From Streptosporangium sp. NBC_01495 (GTDB lineage Bacteria; Actinomycetota; Actinomycetes; Streptosporangiales; Streptosporangiaceae), in assembly GCF_036250735.1 (NCBI RefSeq), contig NZ_CP109430.1, positions 9,424,001 to 9,488,000 on the forward strand: DNA of 64,000 nt, written 5' to 3'. A program made the position numbers and the translations under genes. The notes under the pieces are model-generated. The model ran no database searches and was not told the origin of the DNA. It was given only the letters and a program-made list of their open reading frames with translations. Below, piece by piece: positions 35,995-44,632 of this stretch (position 1 is the first letter of the stretch; the number at the start of each line of letters is the position of its first letter).

Positions 35995-36437
35995 CTCCTC
36001 GCTTGGCGACGACCTTCCGCCCGGCTCACTGAGGTGATCTCAGAAAGATCGACATGGACAATCGGCGCTTGATGTCGTCGGAATAGCGCCGGCGGGAATG
36101 AACCGGGATGGATCGCGATGCGCCTGAAACAGGCGTGGAGCTTTCGGTAGAAGAGGTCTCACCACAAGTCTTCTTCAGTCCAGAAAGCCCCACGTGATCA
36201 CCTATCGTGCCACGCTCGACGTCCCACGGGAGCTGGTTTGCCCTCTCCTTGCTCCTGGCGGCCGAACGTCGCCGACTGGGCACCCGCAAGGGCTCTCGGG
36301 CGCTGACCTGCTTTGCTCAGGCGGTCAATCGCGCGCGCTCGACACGCCCATCGTCTTCTGAAGCTCAGGCGCTATGTCGATCGTTCGTATGACGCGGTTT
36401 CTAAGGACCGGGCTCAATCCGGAGTCGATCACTATGG
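35995..36437. other. Decayed region with transposase remnant
   Basis: No intact gene. It contains the IS5-type remnant annotated separately. The short open frame on the minus strand at 36026-36289 has no ribosome site or family likeness. Confidence 0.5.
36194..36335 (+). pseudogene. IS5-type transposase N-terminal remnant
   Basis: From the GTG at 36194 the plus strand reads ITYRATLDVPRELV. After a frame change near 36240 it reads SLLLAAERRRLGTRKGSRAL then TCFAQAV. Joined, this is the conserved opening of a common actinomycete IS5-related transposase (TYxATLDVPxEL ... LLAAERRRRGTxxGSRALTxFxQAV). The rest is gone. Confidence 0.7.
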
Positions 36438-36863
36438 TCACCGGCAGGGTATGTCGAGGAGATCGGCCGGCATGCGTCGATGCAGCGGGATCATCCGCTC
36501 TCCGGCGAGGATGCGTAGTAGGGCGAACAACCCGGCGAAGAGGTGCTCAAGGAGCCGTTCCGCGATGCGGCGTCCGATCTCGACGCGCTCGCCGAGCGGG
36601 ACGCGGCTCCATTCGGGGGCGGCGCGGGCGGCCGATTCGAGGGCCAGGGCCGTCATGCTCTCGTCGGCGACGACGCACGCCCCCACGACGCGTTCCCCCG
36701 CCGCGTGCGGATCGGTGGTTCCCAGGTCGAAGTCGCGCTTGAGCCGCAGGCTGGGGAAGGTGTCCTCGATAAGGTCCCGAGCGGTGAGCGTGTGAACGAA
36801 CCGGGCGTTGTCGCCGGTGACATCTCGGCCGCCGATGTAAGCGGGATATATCCCGAATTTCAC
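36438..36863 (-). pseudogene. Truncated aldehyde dehydrogenase-like gene
   Basis: The first about 105 residues look like the N-terminus of an aldehyde dehydrogenase-superfamily protein: YPAYIGGRDVTG, SLRLKRDFDLG and ALALESAARAAPEWSRVPLGERVEIGRRIAERL, where the AAxxAxxxWxxxPxxxR block is typical. The remaining 35 residues fit no part of that family, and the catalytic Cys/Glu regions are missing, so it is truncated (full length about 450-480). The GTG at 36861-36863 has a GGAGG site, so a short product could still be made. Confidence 0.6.
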
Positions 36864-37486
36864 ATCTCCTCCTCCGCTCGATACGACCACGGCTGATATT
36901 TACGCTAGGCGCGGTAATACCGTTGGGCAACGGGGGCGTCATAAGGACTCCTTATCGGGCCCAAAAGCCATTCCTTATCGGGCTCGGGACCATTTCGTCC
37001 ACGACGAGCCGGAACGGCGGGCCTCGGCACACGCGACCACGAACGGGGCGCTCTCGGCCTCGGAACCTGAATCAATCGTTTCATCCGCCTGGCCGGGCGC
37101 GGAGGGAAGACCCGCGAGCCGATCGACGCGCTCGTCGAGCTGATGCCCGCCCCCGCCATGGCCGGCCGGTGAACCGCTGCCCGGCGGCCGGGATCAGCCC
37201 GCCCCGAGCGGATGGCCCGGACCCTCGAGGCCGGCGTGCCGCAGCCAGACGTAGTCGACCGGCTGGGCGACGTTCCACTCCGCCGGGATCGCGTCGCGGA
37301 CGTCGGCGGGGCCCCGCCCGCCGGGCACCGCGACGAGATCCTCCGGGCCGTCGCACGCGGGCGCGCCACCCTGGGCGACGACCGGGCGACGTGAATCCGC
37401 CGCCCGGCGGCCCGGAGGGATCAGGTCCCGTCCGCGGAGAGGGTTCTCTCACCGTCGCGAATCGACGGGCCGGTCAGGGGTGCCGT
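36864..37486. other. Unassigned region, possibly another gene remnant
   Basis: No full gene. On the minus strand, one frame ending in TGA at 37194-37196 reads PADVRDAIPAEWNVAQPVDYVW followed by LRHAGLEGPGHPLGAG. It has coding-like composition but no start, and I do not recognise the family. An overlapping plus-strand frame (37212-37394) looks like its shadow. Tentatively the 3' end of a lost gene. Confidence 0.35.
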
Positions 37487-38656
37487 CTACTTGCGGTCCT
37501 TGGTCACGGAATAGGAGTGAGCGCCGGTTCCGGCGAGCTTTCCGCCCTGGACGATGAGGTATTCCGGGCGGATGGGGGTGCCGTCCAGCCATGACTCCAG
37601 GATCTCCCGGGTTCCCGCGGCGTAGCGGGCCTGGGCGGAGAGGGAGGAGCCGGAGATGTGCGGGGTCATGCCGTGGTGGGGCATGGTCCGCCAGGGGTGG
37701 TCGGGGCCGGCGGGCTGGGGGAACCACACGTCACCGGCGTACCCGGCGAGCTGCCCGCTCTCCAGGGCGCGCACGATGGCGTCGCGGTCGCAGATCTTGG
37801 CGCGGGCGGTGTTGATCAGGTAGGCGCCGCGCTTCATGGTGGCGATCAGCTCGTCGTTGAACATCCCCTCGGTCTCGGGATGCAGGGGCGCGTTGACGGT
37901 CACCACGTCGCAGGCGGGGACCATGTCGGCGGTGGTGGGATGGAAGACGAGACCGAGTTCCTCCTCGACCTCCCGGGGCAGCCGGTGGCGGTCGGTGTAG
38001 TGCAGGTGCACGTCGAAGGGCTTGAGGCGGCGCAGCACGGCCAGGCCGATGCGTCCGGCGGCGACGGTCCCGACGTGCATGCCCTCCAGGTCGTAGGAGC
38101 GGGCCACGCAGTCGGCGATGTTCCAGCCCCCGTCGAGAACCCGCTGGTTGGAGGGCAGGTAGTTGCGGACCAGGGACAGGATCATCATCGCGACGTGCTC
38201 GGCGACGCTGATGCTGTTGCAGAAGGTGACCTCGGCCACGGTGACGTCGTGCTCGATGGCCGAGTCCAGGTCGACGTGGTCGGAGCCGATGCCCGCGGTG
38301 ATGGCCAGCTTCAGGTTGGCCGCCCTGGCGAGCCGCTCGGGGGTGAGGTACGCGGGCCAGAACGGCTGGGAGATGACCACGTCGGCGTCGGGGAGCTCGC
38401 GGTCGAACGCGGAGTTCTCCCCGTCCTTGTCGGAGGTGACGACCAGGGTGTGGCCGCGGCTCTCCAAAAAGGCGCGCAGGCCCAGCTCTCCGGAGACGCT
38501 GCCGAGCAGGTGTCCGGGGGTGAAGTCGGTTCCCTGTGGGGTGGGCAGGGACTGTCCGCCGGGGTAGTGCGCGATGTGCGGAAGGTCGTCGCGGGCGTAG
38601 GAGGTCGGGTAGCCGTTCTCCGGGTCGTCGTACAGGACACACAGCACCTTCGCCAT
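37487..38656 (-). CDS. fdh: NAD-dependent formate dehydrogenase
   Basis: A 389-residue D-2-hydroxyacid-dehydrogenase-fold enzyme that oxidises formate to CO2 with NAD+. The FDH-specific N-terminus (MAKVLCVLYDDPENGYPTSY) and ITAGIGSDHVDLDSA precede the Rossmann loop VGTVAAGRIGLAVLRRL. NTARAKICDRDA carries the catalytic Arg, and MTPHISGSSLSAQARYA the His-Ser pair. All key residues are present. A GAGGAG site precedes the ATG. It follows a LysR regulator gene in the same direction by 112 bp. A role in formate detoxification or C1 energy metabolism is inferred. Confidence 0.94.
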   Translation of the reverse strand: MAKVLCVLYDDPENGYPTSYARDDLPHIAHYPGGQSLPTPQGTDFTPGHLLGSVSGELGLRAFLESRGHTLVVTSDKDGENSAFDRELPDADVVISQPFWPAYLTPERLARAANLKLAITAGIGSDHVDLDSAIEHDVTVAEVTFCNSISVAEHVAMMILSLVRNYLPSNQRVLDGGWNIADCVARSYDLEGMHVGTVAAGRIGLAVLRRLKPFDVHLHYTDRHRLPREVEEELGLVFHPTTADMVPACDVVTVNAPLHPETEGMFNDELIATMKRGAYLINTARAKICDRDAIVRALESGQLAGYAGDVWFPQPAGPDHPWRTMPHHGMTPHISGSSLSAQARYAAGTREILESWLDGTPIRPEYLIVQGGKLAGTGAHSYSVTKDRK

Positions 38657-38768
38657 GACATCTACTCCTCGTCTTTTTACCTACGGATTTCGTGCAGCTG
38701 CTTTTCACCTTCCTCGCCATTGCCATAAAACGTCAAAACGAAAATCCCTATGTATAGATAGACGATAT

Positions 38769-39719
38769 CTATGTGTCGTTCTTTCGCGCGGGAGGGCCGG
38801 ACAGATAGCCGTGCAGCAGCCCGTCCAGGACGGCACGCATGTCGACGCCGCGGGCGGCGTCCAGGAGGGCGCGCGCCAGCACGGGTTCGGGGGTACGGTC
38901 GGCGACGACCAGGCCGACCCGGGGTGCCCGCGACGGGTTCTCCAGCCGGATCACCCGCATCCCGTCGGGCACCCCGAACATGTGCAGCCAGGCGTGCGCG
39001 ATCACGCTGGACCAGCGGTGGGTGGCGACGTGGGCGTACAGCGCCGAGACGGTGTCGGTCTCGATCGCCGGTACGACGACGGCGCCGGCCTCGGCGAAGA
39101 TCTCGTCCAGGATGCGCCGGTTCTGCATCTGCGGTGCCAGCAGGCACAGCGCGAGCGTGGCCACCTCGGCCCAGCGCACCACGGCGCGTCCGGCCAGTTC
39201 GCCGTCGTCCGGGGTCAGCAGCAGGTAGCGCTCCTCGTACAGCGGCGCCGTCCGCACGTTTCCCAGGGAGTCGCCGTCCAGGTAGGTCATGGCGATGTCG
39301 AGATCGAACTCGGCCAGCCGCCGGGTGATCTCGTGCGACGACAGCGATTCCAGCGACACCCGGACGTGGGGGTGGCGTTCGCAGAACGGCGTGGTCAGCA
39401 GCGGCGCGACGGTCAGCGCGGTGGGGATGGCCCCCATCCGCAGCGTGCCCGACAGGCTGCCCCGCATCGTCGAGAGGTCGTCGAGCAGCGCGTCGCGTTC
39501 GGCGAGGATCCGGTGCGCCCACAGCAGCACGTGCTCCCCCTCGGGGGTGAGCCCGGCGAACCGGCGGCCCCGGCGCACGATGGGGACGTCCAGCTCGCGC
39601 TCCAGTTTCCGGATCGCCGCCGACAGGGACGGCTGGGAGACGTGGCAGGCGGCGGCCGCCCGAGCGAAGTGCCGCTCGCGGGCCAGCGCGACAAGATATT
39701 CCAACTGGCGCAAAAGCAC
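38769..39719 (-). CDS. LysR-family transcriptional regulator
   Basis: A 316-residue protein. The winged helix-turn-helix LRQLEYLVALARERHFARAAAACHVSQPSLSAAIRKLERELD (residues 4-45) is followed by a periplasmic-binding-like effector domain. It is tandem with fdh, not divergent, so it may be read through into fdh or regulate the AT-rich 38,657-38,768 gap, which contains ATAGATAGACGATATCTATG, a partial dyad. Effector unknown; formate is a reasonable guess from context. Confidence 0.88.
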   Translation of the reverse strand: MLLRQLEYLVALARERHFARAAAACHVSQPSLSAAIRKLERELDVPIVRRGRRFAGLTPEGEHVLLWAHRILAERDALLDDLSTMRGSLSGTLRMGAIPTALTVAPLLTTPFCERHPHVRVSLESLSSHEITRRLAEFDLDIAMTYLDGDSLGNVRTAPLYEERYLLLTPDDGELAGRAVVRWAEVATLALCLLAPQMQNRRILDEIFAEAGAVVVPAIETDTVSALYAHVATHRWSSVIAHAWLHMFGVPDGMRVIRLENPSRAPRVGLVVADRTPEPVLARALLDAARGVDMRAVLDGLLHGYLSGPPARKNDT

Positions 39720-39834
39720 GCCACAGCATGCCCCTATCCTGTCCGCCGCGTCTACACCGCCACGCGACGCCCGCGCATCGCAGTTGCCATGGGCAGGCAG
39801 GCATCAGGTGGTCTACCTGCCATGGCACGACACC

Positions 39835-40752
39835 TCAGCGGTGCCGGGCGCCCTCGTGGTCGGCGTGGCCGGCGGGTTCCAGTTGCAGCGTGGAGTGCTC
39901 TACGTCGAAGTGACCGGCCAGGCACTCGTGCAGGCGGTCCAGCACCGGGCCGAAGGAGCCGTCCACCAGGACGCCGTCCGCCATCACGACGTGGGCGGAC
40001 ATGACCGGGAGCCCCGAGGTGATGGTCCAGGCGTGCAGGTCGTGGACGTCGATGACGCCAGGCGTCTCCATCAGGTGCCTGCGGACCTCCTCCAGGTCGA
40101 CGCCCCGGGGAACGGCTTCGAGCAGGATGTCCACGGCCTCGCGCAGCAGGCTCCAACTGCGCGGCACGATCAGCAGGGCGATGACGACGGAGACGATCGG
40201 GTCCACCGTCGTCCAGCCGGTGAGCGCGATGACGACCGCCGCGACGATCACCGCGACCGAGGCCAGCAGGTCGCCGAGGACCTCCAGGTAGGCGCCCCGC
40301 AGGTTGAGGCTCTCCGCCTGGCCGGAGCGCAGCAGCCACAGCCCGACCGCGTTGGCGGCCAGGCCGACCACGGCCGTCACGAGCATCACCGTTCCGCCGA
40401 CCGGCTCGGGATCGGCGAAGCGCCGGACGGCCTCGTACAGGATGTAGAGGCTCAGGGCGAGGAGGATGACCGCGTTGATCGCGGCGGCGAGGATCTCCGC
40501 CCGCTGGTAGCCGAAGGTCCGCCGGGCACTGGCCGGCTTGCCGGCCATCCAGACGGCGAACAGCGCCAGCGCGATGCCCGCGGCGTCGGCGGCCATGTGC
40601 CCGGCGTCGGCGAGCAGCGCCAGGCTGCCCGACAGCGCCGCGCCGACGACCTCGACGACGAGCACGACGACGGTCAGCAGCAGCACGACGACCAGACGCC
40701 CGCGGTGTGCCGCCGCCGCCGTCGGCTTCGTGTGCCCGTGTCCGTGCCCCAT
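39835..40752 (-). CDS. Cation diffusion facilitator (CzcD/ZitB type) metal exporter
   Basis: A 305-residue protein with a His-rich N-terminus (MGHGHGHTK) and six membrane helices. Helix 2 has LLADAGHMAADAAGIALAL, with the H-x3-D metal site typical of Zn/Co/Cd exporters. Helix 5 has LEVLGDLLASVAVI, with an E-x3-D arrangement in place of the more usual H-x3-D. The cytoplasmic metal-binding domain includes VIDVHDLHAWTITSG. It is divergent from a CmtR-type sensor, which supports metal-inducible efflux. Confidence 0.9.
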   Translation of the reverse strand: MGHGHGHTKPTAAAAHRGRLVVVLLLTVVVLVVEVVGAALSGSLALLADAGHMAADAAGIALALFAVWMAGKPASARRTFGYQRAEILAAAINAVILLALSLYILYEAVRRFADPEPVGGTVMLVTAVVGLAANAVGLWLLRSGQAESLNLRGAYLEVLGDLLASVAVIVAAVVIALTGWTTVDPIVSVVIALLIVPRSWSLLREAVDILLEAVPRGVDLEEVRRHLMETPGVIDVHDLHAWTITSGLPVMSAHVVMADGVLVDGSFGPVLDRLHECLAGHFDVEHSTLQLEPAGHADHEGARHR

Positions 40753-40794
40753 GACGCTCCGTCTCCATCGTCCGTCGATACAGTCTCCAGTGTT

Positions 40795-40819
40795 TATACA
40801 GCAATCACTGTATATACAG
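40795..40819. promoter_or_regulatory. Operator between the efflux gene and its CmtR-type regulator
   Basis: A perfect inverted repeat TATACAG-N6-CTGTATA spans 40795-40814, and another TATACAG copy overlaps at 40813-40819. It lies in the 89-bp divergent promoter region, 23-43 bp before the regulator start, so it can control both genes. Confidence 0.75.
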
Positions 40820-40841
40820 CAACTGATGTATTGTGATAACC

Positions 40842-41174
40842 ATGCTCACCGCCGCGACGCGTCTTGACGCGATGGCCCGCCTCGGAAGGGCGCTGGCCGA
40901 TCCCAACCGCTGCCGGATGCTCATCGCCCTCCTCCAGGGACCCACCTACCCGGCGCGACTGGCCGAGGATCTCGGGCTGACGCGCCAGAACGTGTCCAAC
41001 CACCTGTCGTGCCTGCGCGGCTGCGGCCTGGTGGTCGCGGTGCCCGAGGGGCGCCAGACCCGGTACGAGCTGGCCGACCAGCGCCTCGCCCACGCCATCG
41101 AGGACCTCGTCCACGTCGTGCTCGCCGTCGATCCCGACCACCACGACGTCCACGAGGCGGATCCGACGGGATAG
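40842..41174 (+). CDS. cmtR: ArsR-family metal sensor, CmtR type
   Basis: A 110-residue winged-helix repressor. The segments ARLGRALADPNRCRMLIALL, LTRQNVSNHLSCLRGCGLVV and GRQTRYELAD follow Mycobacterium CmtR closely. The CmtR Cys pair that binds Cd/Pb corresponds to the two Cys in LSCLRGCG (residues about 57 and 61); CmtR's third, C-terminal Cys is not found here, and the tail has DPDHHDVHE instead. Metal specificity may therefore have shifted toward Zn/Co. The ATG at 40842 is preferred over GTG at 40833. Confidence 0.85.
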   Translation: MLTAATRLDAMARLGRALADPNRCRMLIALLQGPTYPARLAEDLGLTRQNVSNHLSCLRGCGLVVAVPEGRQTRYELADQRLAHAIEDLVHVVLAVDPDHHDVHEADPTG

Positions 41175-41286
41175 TTCCATACCGGTATCACCAGGTTCCT
41201 CAGCCTCATAACTGCCCATCTAGCGCTCTTTAGTGGCATAAAGTAACCCCCCGGAGCCAGGCGGCGACAGACGGTAATGTACGTTT

Positions 41287-41760
41287 GTGGTCATGATCGT
41301 GTCGATGCGGCGAGTCGCTCAGCACGGAGGCGTCGCCTTCGCGCTAGGGCTGGCCGTGCTCGGCGCCGTCATGTTGATGCACCTGGCGCTGTGCGTCGTG
41401 GTCCCCGCGCATCAGGGACACCTTCACGCGCCCGGCCACCTGCCACCGGCCACCCCGGACACCGGCGTGATCGCCGCCGCGGGACTCCTCACCGTGATCG
41501 GCGCGGAGGTACCCGCGGACCACGTACCGTGCCCGGCGCCACCGCCTGCCGACGAGGATCACCACCTGTGCGGCGCGGCGGCCGGGGCGCAGATCACCGG
41601 CGCGCGTGCCCCGGTGCCGACCGGCCCGGTCATCGGTGACCCGGTGGCCGCCGAGGACGTCTCGGCGCCCTCACCACCGCCCGCGCGGCATCGCGCGCGA
41701 CCGGTCCGTCCGCCCCCGGGGGCGGCGTTACTCCTTCTCAAATCCGTTTCCCGTATATAG
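41287..41760 (+). CDS. Small membrane protein with His-rich segments
   Basis: A 157-residue protein not recognised as a known family. One strong membrane helix (GVAFALGLAVLGAVMLMHLALCVVV, residues about 15-39) is followed at once by HQGHLHAPGH, and later by DHVPCP and DEDHHLCG. The rest is Pro/Ala-rich. The His/Cys clusters and the efflux pump nearby suggest a metal-related role, but this is inference. The start is uncertain (GTG 41287 or ATG 41293). Confidence 0.5.
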   Translation: MVMIVSMRRVAQHGGVAFALGLAVLGAVMLMHLALCVVVPAHQGHLHAPGHLPPATPDTGVIAAAGLLTVIGAEVPADHVPCPAPPPADEDHHLCGAAAGAQITGARAPVPTGPVIGDPVAAEDVSAPSPPPARHRARPVRPPPGAALLLLKSVSRI

Positions 41761-41895
41761 CCCGCCCCGCGGGCCCGCTCGTCAACGACTCCGCGCTCCT
41801 CAGAGCTCCTCGCGAGCTTCTCACGAGCGGTACGAGCCGTCGCTCACGCGTGCCCAGAAGCGAGTTGATCACATCGCATCCAGGGGAAACGGATC

Positions 41896-43212
41896 ATGAC
41901 ATACACACTTAATTCACTGCAGGTCGCTGCCGAGCCGCCGCAGATCGACACCGCCTCGCTCAGCCGGCTGATCACCGGGGCCACCTGCCACACTCCCGAC
42001 CGCGTGGTCGGCAACACCCCGGTGCTCTGGGTTCCCGAGATCGCCTCGGGGCTGGGGCACGGATTCTGGGCGAAGCTGGAGGGCGGCAATCCCGGCGGGA
42101 TCAAGGACCGCTCCGCGCTTTACATCGTCGAGCGGGCGCGCGAGCGCGGCCTGCTGCGGCCGGGAGCGCCCATCGTGGAATCCACCAGCGGGACCTTCGG
42201 GCTGGGCCTGGCGCTGGCCGGCATCGTCCACGGCCACCCGGTGACGCTGGTGACCGACCCGGGCATGGAACCGCTGATGCGCCGGCTGCTGTCGGCCTAC
42301 GGGGCCCGCCTCGTCATCGTCACCGAACCTCACCCGGTGGGCGGCTGGCAGCAGGCCCGCCGCGAGCGCGTGCGGGAACTGCTCGGCGAGCACCCGGACG
42401 CCTACTGCCCCGACCAGTACAACAACCCCGACAACGTCGCCGCCTACGCGGGACTGGCCGTGGAGCTGGCCGGCCAGCTCGGGCGGATCGACGTCCTGGT
42501 GTGCAGCGTGGGCACCGGCGGCCACAGCGCCGGCGTCTATCGCGTGCTCCGGCGTTTCTACCCCGACCTGCGGCTCGTGGGCGTCGACACGATCGGCTCG
42601 ACCATCTTCGGCCAGCCCGCGCGCTCGCGGCTCATGCGCGGCCTGGGCAGCAGCATCTACCCGCGCAACGTGGCGTACGAGGCCTTCGGGGAGGTCCACT
42701 GGGTCGCGCCCGCGGAGGCGGTCTGGGCCTGCCGGCGCCTGGCCGCGCTGCGGTACGCCACCGGCGGCTGGAGCGTCGGCGCGGTGGCCCTGGTGGCGTC
42801 CTGGCTGGCCCGCGCACTGCCCGGACACACCCGGATAGCGGCGATCTTCCCCGACGGCCCGCACCGCTACTTCGACACCGTTTTCAACGACGACTACTGC
42901 GCGGAACACGGTCTGCTCGGCACGCCTCCGGTGACGGACCCCGACGAGATCGCCCATCCGGCCGAGCGCGAGCCGACGCGCTGGACGCGCTGCGCGACCG
43001 TGCTCGACCCGGCCGCTTTCCTGGGACACGGCGTCGCCGGCCTCGGAGACGGCATCGCCATCCCGGGAAACGGCGTCGCCCTTCCTGGAGACGGCGTCGC
43101 GGAGACGCCGTCGGCCGCCACGGAAGGCGGTGCCCGCGCCGAGGTCACCGCCGTCGAGAGGGCAACCGGGAAAGCCGTCGAGAAGACAGCCGGGGAAGGT
43201 GTCCCGCGGTGA
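41896..43212 (+). CDS. Cysteine-synthase-like PLP enzyme
   Basis: A 438-residue fold-type II PLP enzyme. GGNPGGIKDRSALYIVE contains the PLP Lys, ESTSGTFGLGLAL the substrate loop and VCSVGTGGHSAGVYR the phosphate-binding Gly loop. The family includes cysteine synthase, cystathionine beta-synthase and diaminopropionate-type synthases. After about residue 350 there is a linker and a tail with GHGVAGLGDGIAIPGNGVAL repeats. The stop overlaps the MFS start, so product and transporter are linked; it may make an amino acid or precursor that is exported. Confidence 0.85.
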   Translation: MTYTLNSLQVAAEPPQIDTASLSRLITGATCHTPDRVVGNTPVLWVPEIASGLGHGFWAKLEGGNPGGIKDRSALYIVERARERGLLRPGAPIVESTSGTFGLGLALAGIVHGHPVTLVTDPGMEPLMRRLLSAYGARLVIVTEPHPVGGWQQARRERVRELLGEHPDAYCPDQYNNPDNVAAYAGLAVELAGQLGRIDVLVCSVGTGGHSAGVYRVLRRFYPDLRLVGVDTIGSTIFGQPARSRLMRGLGSSIYPRNVAYEAFGEVHWVAPAEAVWACRRLAALRYATGGWSVGAVALVASWLARALPGHTRIAAIFPDGPHRYFDTVFNDDYCAEHGLLGTPPVTDPDEIAHPAEREPTRWTRCATVLDPAAFLGHGVAGLGDGIAIPGNGVALPGDGVAETPSAATEGGARAEVTAVERATGKAVEKTAGEGVPR

Positions 43213-44486
43213 GGAGCACCCTGGCCCTGGCCCGCTCCTTCGACCGGCCGGTGAAACTGCTGCTGATCAACCAGCTCACCATCAACACCGGCTTCTACAT
43301 GCTGATGCCCTATCTGGCCGGCCACCTGTCGGGAACGCTGGCACTGCCGGCCGCGCTGGTCGGCCTGGTCCTGGGCATCCGCAACCTCAGCCAGCAGGGC
43401 ATGTTCCTGGTCGGCGGCACCCTCGCCGACCGGCTCGGCCACAAACCCATGATCGTCGCGGGCTGCGGGCTGCGCACGGTCGCGTTCCTGCTGCTCGCCG
43501 TGGCCGACTCCCTGCCCGCGCTGGTGATCGCCTCGGCGCTGACCGGGTTCGCGGGCGCGCTGTTCAATCCCGCCGTACGGGCCTACCTCGCCCGCGAGGC
43601 CGGGGCGCGGAAGGTCGAGGCGTTCGCCGCGTTCAACGCCTTCTCCCAGGCCGGCATCCTGATCGGGCCGCTCATCGGCCTGCTGCTCAACGCGGTGGCC
43701 TTCAGGCTCGTCTGCCTGGTCGCGGGCGTGATGTTCGCGGTCCTGACGGTCGCCCAGACGCGAGCCCTGCCCGCGGGAGCCGCCCGGGAGGGCGGGGACG
43801 GGCGGGGCGTGCTGCCGGCCTGGCGCGGGGTGGTCGGCAACCGGCCGTTCCTGCTGTTCTCGCTGGCCATGATCGGCTCCTACGTGCTGAACTTCCAGGT
43901 CTACCTGGGGCTGCCGCTGGAGATCCGCCGGGTGACGGGCGGCGAACTGGGGATCACTCTCGTGTTCGCCGTCTCGGCGGTGATGACCCTCGCCGGCCAG
44001 GCCCGCCTGACGGCGTGGGCGACCCGGCGGTGGCGACCGCAGCGGGCCATCGCGTGGGGCCTGGTCCTGATGGGGCTCGCCTTCGCCCCCCTGGCCCTGG
44101 CCGCCCCCTGGGCGGGCACCGCCGTCATGCCGTCCGGCGGTGCCGCCGGGGTGCTCGCGCTGGTCCCCGTCCTGGGGACGGCGGTGCTGCTCAGCCTGGC
44201 CACCATGATCATCTACCCGTTCGAGATGGCGACCATCGCCACCTTCGGCGGCCGGCACATGGTGGGCACGTACTACGGGCTCTACAGCACCCTGGCCGGG
44301 GTCGGCGTCGCCGCGGGCAACCTCCTCACCGGGTGGTCCCTGGATCTGGGCGCGCGGACCGGCCTGCCGAGCCTGCCATGGCTGGCCCTGGCGCTGATCG
44401 GCCTCGGCTGCGCCGCGGCCGTCGCCGCCCTGGACCGATCGGGACGCCTGGCGACGTCACCGGAGGCCGCTCCGGCGGCGGCGTGA
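43209..44486 (+). CDS. MFS transporter
   Basis: A 425-residue protein with about 11-12 membrane helices. The motif-A region is GGTLADRLGHKPMIVAG (residues about 69-85), and FNPAVRAYLAREA lies in helix 4. It is of the drug/metabolite exporter type. The GTG at 43209 overlaps the stop of the PLP-enzyme gene (GTGA). Its 3' end and the following spacer contain a 35-bp near-duplication (44479-44514 and 44528-44562). Confidence 0.87.
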   Translation: MRSTLALARSFDRPVKLLLINQLTINTGFYMLMPYLAGHLSGTLALPAALVGLVLGIRNLSQQGMFLVGGTLADRLGHKPMIVAGCGLRTVAFLLLAVADSLPALVIASALTGFAGALFNPAVRAYLAREAGARKVEAFAAFNAFSQAGILIGPLIGLLLNAVAFRLVCLVAGVMFAVLTVAQTRALPAGAAREGGDGRGVLPAWRGVVGNRPFLLFSLAMIGSYVLNFQVYLGLPLEIRRVTGGELGITLVFAVSAVMTLAGQARLTAWATRRWRPQRAIAWGLVLMGLAFAPLALAAPWAGTAVMPSGGAAGVLALVPVLGTAVLLSLATMIIYPFEMATIATFGGRHMVGTYYGLYSTLAGVGVAAGNLLTGWSLDLGARTGLPSLPWLALALIGLGCAAAVAALDRSGRLATSPEAAPAAA

Positions 44487-44632
44487 GGCACTCCCGGCCG
44501 GTCCGGTCCTGACGGCCGTCCGGCGACGGCGTGAGGCACCACCGGCCGGTCCGGTCCTGACGATCGGCGGGGACGGGTCCACCTCACCGAGGTGACGGCG
44601 TCCCCGCATCCCCGCGGCATCCCCGCCGGTCG

